In this document: positions 1-8,085 of the stretch, one piece after another
Layout of the letters: every line of letters starts with the position of its first letter
How positions within the stretch are numbered: the stretch's first letter is position 1
NCBI GenBank assembly: GCA_949358305.1
Contig: OX442324.1
Coordinates: forward strand, 6,579,575-6,602,600
From: Strigamia acuminata
Lineage: Eukaryota > Arthropoda > Chilopoda > Geophilomorpha > Linotaeniidae
Direction of reading: 5' to 3'
DNA: 23,026 nucleotides
Translations under genes and position numbers: made by a program
Notes under the pieces: model-generated
Database searches by the model: none
What the model was told of the DNA's origin: nothing
Seen by the model: the letters and a program-made list of their open reading frames with translations, nothing else

Positions 1-69
1 ACACGTACGTGAAAACGCGTACAACATTCATAGACATTAATCTCGAATCCTGTTTTTGGTTTTACGCCG
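1..69 (+). repeat. 100-base element E, copy 1 (cut by window edge)
   Basis: This matches the last 69 bases of the 100-base element seen in full at 2033, 2390, 2865 and 3222. It begins at the ACACGTACGTG palindrome and ends in TTTTACGCCG, after which the GTTAAC array starts. The first 31 bases of the element lie outside the window. Confidence 0.85.
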
Positions 70-722
70 TTAACGGGCCGTTAACGGCCCGTTAACGGCC
101 CGTTAACGGCCCGCACAGGCCGTGACGGGATCGTGACGGGACTGTCGGCGGCCCGTTAACGGCCCGCACGAGCCGTGACGGGATCGTGACGGGACCGTCG
201 GCAGCCCGTTAACGGCCCGTACGACTCCATGCGGGCCGTTGACGGGATCGTGACGGGACCGTCGGCAGCCCGTTAACGGCCCGCACGGGCCGTGACGGGA
301 TCGTGACGGGACCGTCGGCGGCCCGTTAACGGCCCGCACGAGCCGTGACGGGATCGTGACGGGACCGTCGGCAGCCCGTTAACGGCCCGCACGGGCCGTG
401 ACGGGATCGTGACGGGACCGTCGGCGGCCCGTTAACGGCCCGCACGAGCCGTGACGGGATCGTGACGGGACCGTCGGCGGCCCGTTAACGGCTTGTACGG
501 GCCGTTACGGGATCGTGACGGGACCGTCGGCGGCCCGTTAACGGCTCGCACGGGCCGTTAACGGGGTCGTTACGGGACCGTCGGCGGCCCGTGCGGCGGC
601 CTCGCCAACCTCGTGCGGCCCGTTAACGGCCCGTACGGGCCGTTACGGGGCCGTTGCGGGATCGTCGGCGGCCCGTTAACGGCCCGCACGGGACAACGGG
701 CGCCAACGAGCGCCGGTAGTCC
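70..722 (+). repeat. G+C-rich 53-base tandem array (GTTAAC satellite)
   Basis: The unit runs CGGCCCGTTAACGGCCCGCA, then CGGGCCGTGA, CGGGATCGTGA and CGGGACCGTCGG, and is 53 bases long; for example GCCCGTTAAC recurs at 151 and 204. It is built from roughly 11-base subrepeats of the form CGGGNCCGTNA. The core CGTTAACG is a perfect palindrome. Units vary mainly by CACGGG/CACGAG and GGCGG/GGCAG. Open frames across the array are a by-product of the absence of A+T-rich stops and are not genes. Confidence 0.9.
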
Positions 723-972
723 CGGTAATTTGTTTCAAAATAAATATTTGTCACCGTCTCCCCTCCCTCCTCCTCCTCCCCCTCCTCTCCCTCTCGAGGC
801 CAGACACGGCCGCTCCAAAATACGAACCACGACGATGCCTCCGTACCGATAGACCGAGTGGGTCGCGCGACAGACAATGCGCGCAAACTACCGTCGGCGC
901 ACGGTGTGCACGGCGCAACACCACGGAAGTAACTACCGGTGCGCCCCTCGTGCGTGCGAGGCAACCCCAAGG
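723..972. repeat. Pyrimidine-rich spacer module, copy 1
   Basis: This unique-looking 250-base spacer has a short A+T-rich patch, a long C/T tract near 755-795 and a G+C-rich remainder. It is repeated almost base for base at 3975-4228. No convincing reading frame was found. The C/T tract is a mirror-like polypyrimidine run, but I see no other functional signal. Confidence 0.7.
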
Positions 973-1262
973 TTAACCTTGGGGTATGTGTGCGGATTTT
1001 GTCGGGGGCGAAAGGGTCCCGCTTTTTAACATTACGGCGGCCTATACGTTGTTTCGTTGATCGCGACTGCGATGCGGAATTTGCGGATGTTGTTTTGGCC
1101 GAGTAGTTCGTGCGACCGAGCGCGTTTTGTTCGTTGCTTTTCGGTGTTCGGTGGGTTTTGTGACCGGTCAAGGGTTTCGCTAAAACGTGGTTTTTGAGTA
1201 CGGGGGGGAGGGGGGGGATCGGGTCGCGTGCTCCGAAAGCGCCGCGACGCGCCGTGACTTGG
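973..1262. repeat. Module M, copy 1
   Basis: The module starts TTAACCTTGGGGTATGTG and runs through a moderately G+C-rich segment into a G-run block (about 1200-1220) ending near GCCGCGACGCGCCGTGACT. Further copies begin at 4229 and 14238. Copies 2 and 3 share GCTCG before the TTAACC start, which copy 1 lacks. The reverse strand is open in places, but the three copies show no sign of a protein. It is probably a dispersed repeat or a piece of a larger element. Confidence 0.75.
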
Positions 1263-1419
1263 GCCAAAAACGACCCGGTCGGAAACCGGGTCCCGGGCTT
1301 CGTCGAGGCGTGGTCCCGATCGGGACAAACTCTTCCGGAAAATGTCCGGTGGAATGTTGAGAGTGTCGATGGACGACGTTCGAGTTTATATCGTAAGTAA
1401 GTAAGTATCTGACAAAACT
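1263..1419. repeat. G+C-rich block with inverted partner at about 1654-1692
   Basis: GACCCGGTCGGAAACC at about 1278 and GAGGCGTGGT at about 1304 recur in reverse complement at 1654-1692, 4910-4948 and, in the same sense, at 10115-10155. The block has no reading frame that looks selected. It ends in a short GTAA repeat at about 1395-1407. Confidence 0.6.
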
Positions 1420-1572
1420 TGCACAGAATTTTGTCAACATTTGATAAATTTCCACAGAATTTAACGTTGTTTTGCTAAAACCTGCGGAAACGTGTCTAGT
1501 CGGGCAGAAACGTCTCGTAAAATGTTGCTGAAATTCCGTGGAAATTTGTCAAAAATTGACAAAAGTTGGTGA
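1420..1572. repeat. A+T-rich foldback unit, copy 1
   Basis: The left part (CAGAATTTTGTCAACATTTG, then ATAAATTTCCACAGAATTT) is the imperfect reverse complement of the right part (TGCTGAAATTCCGTGG, then AAATTTGTCAAAAATTGAC). The spacer contains the conserved AGTCGGGCAGAAACGTCTCG. Arms are roughly 55-65 bases. It is nearly identical at 4676-4828, and related units fill 5956-9135. Confidence 0.75.
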
Positions 1573-1815
1573 CCGACCCACATCGCGTTGCGGCGCGGTC
1601 GGAGCACGCGACCCGATCTCCCCCCCCCCCCCTCCCCCCGTCCCCAAAAAACCACGCCTCGAGGAACCCCGAGGTTCGGTTTCCGACCGGGTCGCCTCTT
1701 GATCCGACTCGGGGCGCGTCACGGCGCGGTCGGAGGACGGCCCTCGCCCCCAAAAACCACACTCCGGGTCACGTGGTCTCGCACCCGACTCTTTCAGTTT
1801 TCCCGTTTTCAGCCC
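1573..1815. repeat. G+C-rich block B, copy 1
   Basis: The block holds a C run near 1619-1640, then ACCACGCCTCGAGGAAC, TTCGGTTTCCGACCGGGTCG, the segment GCGCGGTCGGAGGACGGCCC, and ends with CAGTTTTCCCGTTTTC just before a GTTAAC array. Copies or partial copies are at 4829-5070 and 9136-9240 in the same sense, and at 5837-5955 and 10001-10230 inverted. The 14523-14640 copy lacks the left part. Confidence 0.8.
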
Positions 1816-2032
1816 GTTACGGGATCGTGACGGGACTGTCGGCGGCCCGTTAACGGCCCGCACGAGCCGTGACGGGATCGTGACGGGACCGTTGGCGGCC
1901 CGTTAACGGCCCGCACGGGCCGTGACGGGATCGTGACGGGACCGTCGGCGGCCCGTTAACGGCCCGTACGACTCCATGCGGGCCGTTGACGGGCCGTTGA
2001 CGGGCCGTTAACGGGCCGTTAACGGGCCGTTA
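1816..2032 (+). repeat. 53-base GTTAAC array
   Basis: Three to four 53-base units are followed by a stretch of homogeneous 11-base units (CGGGCCGTTAA, CGGGCCGTTGA) that runs directly into element E at 2033. Confidence 0.85.
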
Positions 2033-2132
2033 CGGCGTAAATCGAAAAAATCAACAACCGACAACACGTACGTGAAAACGCGTACAACATTCATAGACAT
2101 TAATCTTGAATCCTGTTTTTGGTTTTACGCCG
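2033..2132 (+). repeat. 100-base element E, copy 2
   Basis: The element begins CGGCGTAAATCG and ends TTTTACGCCG, so its ends are inverted repeats of nine bases. Inside are a CACGTACGTG palindrome and an A+T-rich middle unlike the flanking array. Both flanks are 11-base GTTAAC subrepeats. Confidence 0.85.
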
Positions 2133-2389
2133 TTAACGGGCCGTTAACGGCCCGTTAACGGCCCGTTAACGGCCCGCGTGAGGTCGTACGGGCCGTCGGC
2201 GAGCCGAAGTCCGGGAACGAAGGCCGTGACGGGATCGTGACGGGACCGTCAGCGGCCCGTTAACGGCCCGTGCGGGCCGTTGCGGGATCGTGACGGGATC
2301 GTCGACGGCCCGTTAACGGCCCGTGCGGGCCGTTGCGGGCCGTTGACGGGCCGTTGACGGGCCGTTAACGGGCCGTTAACGGGCCGTTA
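2133..2389 (+). repeat. GTTAAC array with GAGCCGAAGTCCGGG insert
   Basis: This array segment carries the motif CGAGCCGAAGTCCGGGAACG at about 2199-2225. The E-to-E distance of 357 bases (2033 to 2390) recurs exactly at 2865 to 3222, so the two are copies of one higher-order unit. The same motif is at 3031-3057, inverted at about 5720-5748, and again at about 14736-14765. Confidence 0.85.
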
Positions 2390-2489
2390 CGGCGTGAATC
2401 GAAAAAATCAACAACCGACAACACGTACATGAAAACGCGTACAACATTCATAGACATTAATCTCGAATCCTGTTTTCGGTTTTGCCCCG
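2390..2489 (+). repeat. 100-base element E, copy 3
   Basis: This is a full-length copy of exactly 100 bases. Its left end is CGGCGTGAA and its right end is degenerate (TTTTGCCCCG), so the terminal inversion is partly lost. It carries CACGTACATG in place of the CACGTACGTG palindrome. Confidence 0.85.
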
Positions 2490-2864
2490 TTAACGGGCCG
2501 TTAACGGGCCGTTAACGGGCCGTTAACGGCCCGTGCGGGCCGTTGCGGGATCGTGACGGGACCGTCGACGGCCCGTTAACGGCCCGTGCGGGCCGTTGCG
2601 GGATCGTGACGGGACCGTCAGCGGCCCGTTAACGGCCCGTGCGGGCCGTTGCGGGATCGTGACGGGATCGTCGACGGCCCGTTAACGGCCCGTGCGGGCC
2701 GTTGCGGGATCGTGACGGGACCGTCAGCGGCCCGTTAACGGCCCGTGCGGGCCGTTGCGGGATCGTGACGGGATCGTCGACGGCCCGTTAACGGCCCGTG
2801 CGGGCCGTTGCGGGCCGTTGACGGGCCGTTGACGGGCCGTTAACGGGCCGTTAACGGGCCGTTA
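2490..2864 (+). repeat. 53-base GTTAAC array, CGTGCGGG variant
   Basis: The 53-base units here use CCCGTGCGGGCCGTTGCGGG in place of the CGCACGGG/GAGCCGTGACGGG seen at 70-722. Units alternate between GGGACCGTCAGC and GGGATCGTCGAC endings, suggesting a 106-base dimer. The E-to-E distance is 475 bases. Confidence 0.85.
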
Positions 2865-2964
2865 CGGCGTGAATCGAAAAAATCAACAACCGACAACACG
2901 TACATGAAAACGCGTACAACATTCATAGACATTAATCTCGAATCCTGTTTTTGGTTTTACGCCG
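2865..2964 (+). repeat. 100-base element E, copy 4
   Basis: This full 100-base copy begins CGGCGTGAATCG and ends TTTTACGCCG, with CACGTACATG inside. Confidence 0.85.
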
Positions 2965-3221
2965 TTAACGGGCCGTTAACGGGCCGTTAACGGCCCGTTA
3001 ACGGCCCGCGTGAGGTCGTACGGGCCGTCGGCGAGCCGAAGTCCGGGAACGAAGGCCGTGACGGGATCGTGACGGGACCGTCAGCGGCCCGTTAACGGCC
3101 CGTGCGGGCCGTTGCGGGATCGTGACGGGATCGTCGACGGCCCGTTAACGGCCCGTGCGGGCCGTTGCGGGCCGTTGACGGGCCGTTGACGGGCCGTTAA
3201 CGGGCCGTTAACGGGCCGTTA
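2965..3221 (+). repeat. GTTAAC array, second copy of the 357-base unit
   Basis: It matches 2133-2389 almost base for base, including the CGAGCCGAAGTCCGGG insert at about 3031-3057. Confidence 0.85.
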
Positions 3222-3321
3222 CGGCGTAAATCGAAAAAATCAACAACCGACAACACGTACGTGAAAACGCGTACAACATTCATAGACATTAATCTCGAAT
3301 CCTGTTTTTGGTTTTACGCCG
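3222..3321 (+). repeat. 100-base element E, copy 5
   Basis: This full 100-base copy has CGGCGTAAA at the left, TTTACGCCG at the right and CACGTACGTG inside. From 3253 on it begins the near-identical repeat of bases 1-1820. Confidence 0.85.
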
Positions 3322-3974
3322 TTAACGGGCCGTTAACGGCCCGTTAACGGCCCGTTAACGGCCCGCACAGGCCGTGACGGGATCGTGACGGGACTGTCGG
3401 CGGCCCGTTAACGGCCCGCACGAGCCGTGACGGGATCGTGACGGGACCGTCGGCAGCCCGTTAACGGCCCGTACGACTCCATGCGGGCCGTTGACGGGAT
3501 CGTGACGGGACCGTCGGCGGCCCGTTAACGGCCCGCACGGGCCGTGACGGGATCGTGACGGGACCGTCGGCGGCCCGTTAACGGCCCGCACGAGCCGTGA
3601 CGGGATCGTGACGGGACCGTCGGCAGCCCGTTAACGGCCCGCACGGGCCGTGACGGGATCGTGACGGGACCGTCGGCGGCCCGTTAACGGCCCGCACGAG
3701 CCGTGACGGGATCGTGACGGGACCGTCGGCGGCCCGTTAACGGCTTGTACGGGCCGTTACGGGATCGTGACGGGACCGTCGGCGGCCCGTTAACGGCTCG
3801 CACGGGCCGTTAACGGGGTCGTTACGGGACCGTCGGCGGCCCGTGCGGCGGCCTCGCCAACCTCGTGCGGCCCGTTAACGGCCCGTACGGGCCGTTACGG
3901 GGCCGTTGCGGGATCGTCGGCGGCCCGTTAACGGCCCGCACGGGACAACGGGCGCCAACGAGCGCCGGTAGTCC
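3322..3974 (+). repeat. 53-base GTTAAC array (copy of 70-722)
   Basis: Unit order and variants follow those of 70-722 one by one, as expected from the 3252-base duplication. Confidence 0.88.
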
Positions 3975-4228
3975 CGGTAATTTGTTTCAAAATAAATATT
4001 TGTCACCGTCTCCCCTCCCTCCTCCTCCTCCCCCTCCTCTCCCTCTCGAGGCCAGACACGGCCGCTCCAAAATACGAACCACGACGATGCCTCCGTACCG
4101 ATAGACCGAGTGGGTCGCGCGACAGACAATGCGCGCAAACTACCGTCGGCGCACGGTGTGCACGGCGCAACACCACGGAAGTAACTACCGGTGCGCCCCT
4201 CGTGCGTGCGAGGCAACCCCGAGCTCGC
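3975..4228. repeat. Pyrimidine-rich spacer module, copy 2
   Basis: Copy of 723-972, differing mainly at its right end, where CGAGCTCGC precedes module M. Confidence 0.7.
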
Positions 4229-4518
4229 TTAACCTTGGGGTATGTGTGCGGATTTTGTCGGGGGCGAAAGGGTCCCGCTTTTTAACATTACGGCGGCCTA
4301 TACGTTGTTTCGTTGATCGCGACTGCGATGCGGAATTTGCGGATGTTGTTTTGGCCGAGTAGTTCGTGCGACCGAGCGCGTTTTGTTCGTTGCTTTTCGG
4401 TGTTCGGTGGGTTTTGTGACCGGTCAAGGGTTTCGCTAAAACGTGGTTTTTGAGTACGGGGGGGAGGGGGGGGATCGGGTCGCGTGCTCCGAAAGCGCCG
4501 CGACGCGCCGTGACTTGG
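4229..4518. repeat. Module M, copy 2
   Basis: Essentially identical to 973-1262, starting TTAACCTTGGGGTATGTG. The region 4519-4675 that follows copies 1263-1419. Confidence 0.75.
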
Positions 4519-4675
4519 GCCAAAAACGACCCGGTCGGAAACCGGGTCCCGGGCTTCGTCGAGGCGTGGTCCCGATCGGGACAAACTCTTCCGGAAAATG
4601 TCCGGTGGAATGTTGAGAGTGTCGATGGACGACGTTCGAGTTTATATCGTAAGTAAGTAAGTATCTGACAAAACT

Positions 4676-4828
4676 TGCACAGAATTTTGTCAACATTTGA
4701 TAAATTTCCACAGAATTTAACGTTGTTTTGCTAAAACCTGCGGAAACGTGTCTAGTCGGGCAGAAACGTCTCGTAAAATGTTGCTGAAATTCCGTGGAAA
4801 TTTGTCAAAAATTGACAAAAGTTGGTGA
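4676..4828. repeat. A+T-rich foldback unit, copy 2
   Basis: Same as 1420-1572: two imperfectly complementary arms around AGTCGGGCAGAAACGTCTCG. Confidence 0.75.
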
Positions 4829-5070
4829 CCGACCCACATCGCGTTGCGGCGCGGTCGGAGCACGCGACCCGATCCCCCCCCCCCCCCCTCCCCCCGTCCC
4901 CAAAAAACCACGCCTCGAGGAACCCCGAGGTTCGGTTTCCGACCGGGTCGCCTCTTGATCCGACTCGGGGCGCGTCACGGCGCGGTCGGAGGACGGCCCT
5001 CGCCCCCAAAAACCACACTCCGGGTCACGTGGTCTCGCACTCGACTTTTTCAGTTTTCCCGTTTTCGGCC
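4829..5070. repeat. G+C-rich block B, copy 2
   Basis: Copy of 1573-1815. It is followed by an array in the opposite orientation to the one after copy 1, so the block-array junction was rearranged after duplication. Confidence 0.8.
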
Positions 5071-5418
5071 CGTTACGGCCAAGGACCGTAACGGGTCGAA
5101 AACGGGCCGCAACGGGTCGAAAACGGCCGCAACGGGTCGAAAACGGCCCGCACGGGCCGTTAACGGGCCGCCGACGGTCCCGTCACAATCCCGTAACGGC
5201 TCGCACGGGCCGTTAACGGGCCGCCGACGGTCCCGTCACGATCCCGTAACGGCTCGCACGGGCCGTTAACGGGCCGCCGACGGTTCCGTAACTATCCCGT
5301 AACGGCCCGCACGGGCCGTTAACGGGCCGCCGACGATCCCGTCACGACCCCGTAACGGCCCGTACGACCTCATGCGGGCCGTTAACGGGCCGTTAACGGG
5401 CCGTTAACGGCCCGTTAA
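5071..5418 (-). repeat. GTTAAC array, inverted, with GGGTCGAAAACGG start
   Basis: The first 70 bases are a separate short tandem of AACGGGTCGAAAACGGCCGC. The 53-base units then appear in reverse complement (GGGCCGCCGACGGTCCCGTC). The same junction is repeated at 9241-9652. Confidence 0.85.
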
Positions 5419-5518
5419 CGGCGTAAAACCAAAAACAGGATTCGAGATTAATGTCTATGAATGTTGTACGCGTTTTCATGTACGTGTTGTCGGTTGTTGA
5501 TTTTTTCGATTTACACCG
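5419..5518 (-). repeat. 100-base element E, copy 6, inverted
   Basis: This is the reverse complement of the direct copies and is again exactly 100 bases. It starts CGGCGTAAAACC and ends TTTACACCG, with one base changed in the terminal repeat. Confidence 0.85.
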
Positions 5519-5836
5519 TCACGGCCCGTTAACGGCCCGTTACGATCCCGTAACGGCCCGCACGGGCCGTTAACGGGCCGCCGACGGTCCCGTCACGATC
5601 CCGTAACGGCCCGCACGGGCCGTTAACGGGCCGCCGACGGTCCCGTCACGGTCCCGTAACGGCTCGCACGGGCCGTTAACGGGCCGCCGACGGTCCCGTC
5701 ACGGTCCCGTAACGGCCTTCGTTCCCGGACTTCGGCTCGCCGACGGCCCGTGCGACCTCATGCGGGCCGCTAACGGGCCGTCAACGGGCCGTTAACGGCC
5801 CGTTTTCGACCCGCTACGGCCCGTCACGGCCTGTTG
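5519..5836 (-). repeat. GTTAAC array, inverted
   Basis: It holds four reverse-complement 53-base units and then the inverted CTTCGTTCCCGGACTTCGGC motif at about 5720-5748. A degenerate end carries CGTTTTCGACCCGCTACGG. Confidence 0.8.
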
Positions 5837-5955
5837 GCCGTGCGACCCGTGACTCGGAGTGTGGTTTTTGGGGACGAGGGCCGTCCTCCGGCCGCGCCGC
5901 GACGCGCCGCGGGTCGGACAAGAAACGACCCGGTCGGAAACCGAACCTCAGTGTC
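5837..5955 (-). repeat. G+C-rich block B, inverted, left border of the A+T-rich core
   Basis: GGAGTGTGGTTTTTGGGG, GCGCCGCGACGCGCC and GACCCGGTCGGAAACCGAAC are the reverse complement of block B. Together with the direct copy at 9136-9240 it brackets the A+T-rich core in inverted orientation. Confidence 0.75.
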
Positions 5956-6329
5956 CAATCGGGCAGAAATTGTGCGAAAGTTTAACCAAAAATGGCCAAA
6001 AGTCGGTGCAAGTTTTGCACGCAACAAACGTCCGATGTGACAGTGCCCATGCGGGTTGGACGTGCATGTGGGCGCGTGTGGGCGCTCGATTTACCGGCCC
6101 GTTGGACGAGTTAAACCAAAATTTCCCAATATCTTGCATAAATTTAAAGAAGATTTGACAGATTTCCAGATTTTAAGCGATGTTTTACATAAGTCCGTCC
6201 CATTGCTGAAATTCCGTGAAAATTTGTCAAAAATTGACAAAAGTCTGTGCAAATTTAGTCAGAAATAGGAAACAAAAAATTTAAAATTCGTCCAACGCGC
6301 CAGTAAATCGAGCGCGCCCATGGACAGTG

Positions 6330-6472
6330 CGCCGGCGGGAGCCCCGGCCGTCCTCTCTCTCTCTCTCTCTCGGCCGCCAAGGCTCGCCCCTCCGCCCGTC
6401 GGCGGGAGCCCCGACCGTCCCCCCTCTCTCTTTCGGCCGCCAAAGGATCGCCCCTCCGCTCGTCACAGATTT
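6330..6472 (+). repeat. CT-microsatellite module, doubled
   Basis: The order is GGCGGGAGCCCCGGCCGTCC, a CT run, CGGCCGCCAAGG and CTCGCCCCTCCGCCCGTC, seen twice in succession. Related copies are at about 7010-7110 and 8285-8375, and inverted at about 10368-10460. Leucine/serine or arginine/glutamate frames through it are artefacts of the dinucleotide run. Confidence 0.75.
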
Positions 6473-7669
6473 TTGTCAATATTTGATGAATTTCAACAGA
6501 TTTTCAGCAATATTTTACAGGACATTTCTGCTCTTTTGGATACATTTTCAAAGGTTTTATTGCTAAAATTCTGGGGAAATTTATCAAATATTGACAAAAA
6601 ATCGATGCAAGTTTTGTCAGAAATTGATAAAATCTTCTTAAACTCGTCCAACGCGCCGGCGAGTGCACATGCGGGGACAGTGGGCACGTCCAGCCCGCGT
6701 GCACACTGTCAGATCGGGCGGTTTCGGGCACAGTTTGATCCGGGCAAATATCTAGCAAAACTTGCACCGATTTTTTGTCAATTTTAGACAAATTTCAGCG
6801 ATATTTTACGTGACATTTCTGCTCGATTGGACACATTTCCAGGGGTTTTTTGTAAAACATTGATAAAATTCCGTGGAAATTTATCAAATATTGGCAAAAT
6901 TCGGTGCTAATTTTGTCAAAAATTAGGAAAAAAAAAATTTTCAAAACTTGTCCAACGTGCCGGTAAATCGAGCGCCCACATGCCTAGATAGTGCACGCCC
7001 AACCCGCCAAGGCTCGCCCCTCCGCCCGTCGGCGGGAGCCCCGGCCGTCCCCTCTCTCTCTCTTTCTCTCTCTCTCTCGGGCGCCCGGAGCTCGCCCCTC
7101 CGCCCGTCACCGACTTTTGACACAATTTTTGATGAAATTCAACGGAATTTTAGCAACGTTTTACAAAAAACCTGTGGAAATGTGTCCAACCGGGCAGAAA
7201 TGTGTCGTAAAATGTTGCCGAAATTCTGTGAAAATTTGTCACAAATTGCCAAAAGTCGGTGCAAGTATTGCTAGATTTGGGCGCATCAAACTGTGCCGAG
7301 ATCTGACAGTGTCCACGCGGTTTTGAAGCGCCCACTGTCGACGCACGTGGGCGCTCAATTTACCGGCGCGTTGGACGAGTTTTGAAAAAAGTTTTTTCCT
7401 AATTTCTGACAAAACTTGCACCGAATTTTGTCAATATGTGATAAATTTCCATGGATTTTAAGCAATGTTTTACAGAAGTCCGTCCCATCGGGCAGAAATG
7501 TCTCGTAAAATGTCGCTGAAATTCTGTGGAAATTTGTTAAAAAATTCCCACAAGTCGGTGCAACTTTTGCACGCATCAAACTGTGCCCCGAGAGTCCACG
7601 CGTGTGCCCGATCTGACAGTGTCCACGCGGGTTGGACGTGCGCATGTGGGCGCGCGATTTACTGGCCTC

Positions 7670-8085
7670 CAACTCATCAATTAAAGCTCTCATGCAGCGC
7701 AACGAATCATCTGAAGAGCGCTAGTGAATTCAAAAAATGGCGACAGAAAAATTAAAAACACGTCTAATTTATTCGACTCAAGAACACGAACTAAATTGTC
7801 CAGATACTAGTCTACAATAGAAAATGCGGGAGTGCAACAATTGAAATTGCACGCGCTCAAAACAATTAGCAAAATAAAATCATATAAAACATCGAGACTG
7901 ACGTAACTAGAATCACACGATCGTCGACGAGAGTCCACGCATGTGCGTGCGCGATGTACTCGTGTGGCCACGTGTTAAACGTGGGCACGACGCGCAAGAA
8001 CCGTACACACCGAGTCAAGGAACCACTAAAAAGACAAAACGAATTAAACACATGTCTAATGCAAAAACAATTAACAATAAAACTG
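7670..8085. other. Unique A+T-rich island inside the core array
   Basis: About 400 bases here do not match the surrounding units. It starts after CGCGATTTACTGGCC and ends just before ACTGTGCCCGAAACCGCCCG, where the repeat resumes. It contains two similar pieces (AATTAAAAACACGTCTAATT and AATTAAACACATGTCTAATG). No start-to-stop frame looks like a gene. It may be an insertion or the remnant of an older unit; I could not define target-site duplications. Confidence 0.45.

Larger units (their letters stand above)
3253..5075 (+). repeat. Near-identical direct copy of bases 1-1820
   Basis: The offset is 3252 bases up to about 972 and 3256 afterwards. It covers array, spacer, module M, foldback unit and block B in the same order. 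I saw only a handful of differences: GGCAGCCC to GGCGGCCC near 3518; AAGG replaced by GAGCTCGC before TTAACC near 4221; a changed base in the C run near 4877; and ACTCGACTTTTTCAG for ACCCGACTCTTTCAG near 5040. The low divergence implies recent duplication or ongoing homogenisation; an assembly artefact is less likely because the copies do differ. Confidence 0.85.

Noticed and set aside
623-1267. A 214-codon minus-strand frame, and other frames of 60-140 codons across the left repeats.
   Set aside because: They cross array, spacer and module boundaries, appear in several frames at once because the G+C-rich repeats lack stops, and break when modules are rearranged. No splice or start context supports them.
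70-5830. CRISPR-like regular repeats.
   Set aside because: The 53-base units are contiguous, with no unique spacers, and the DNA is eukaryotic.
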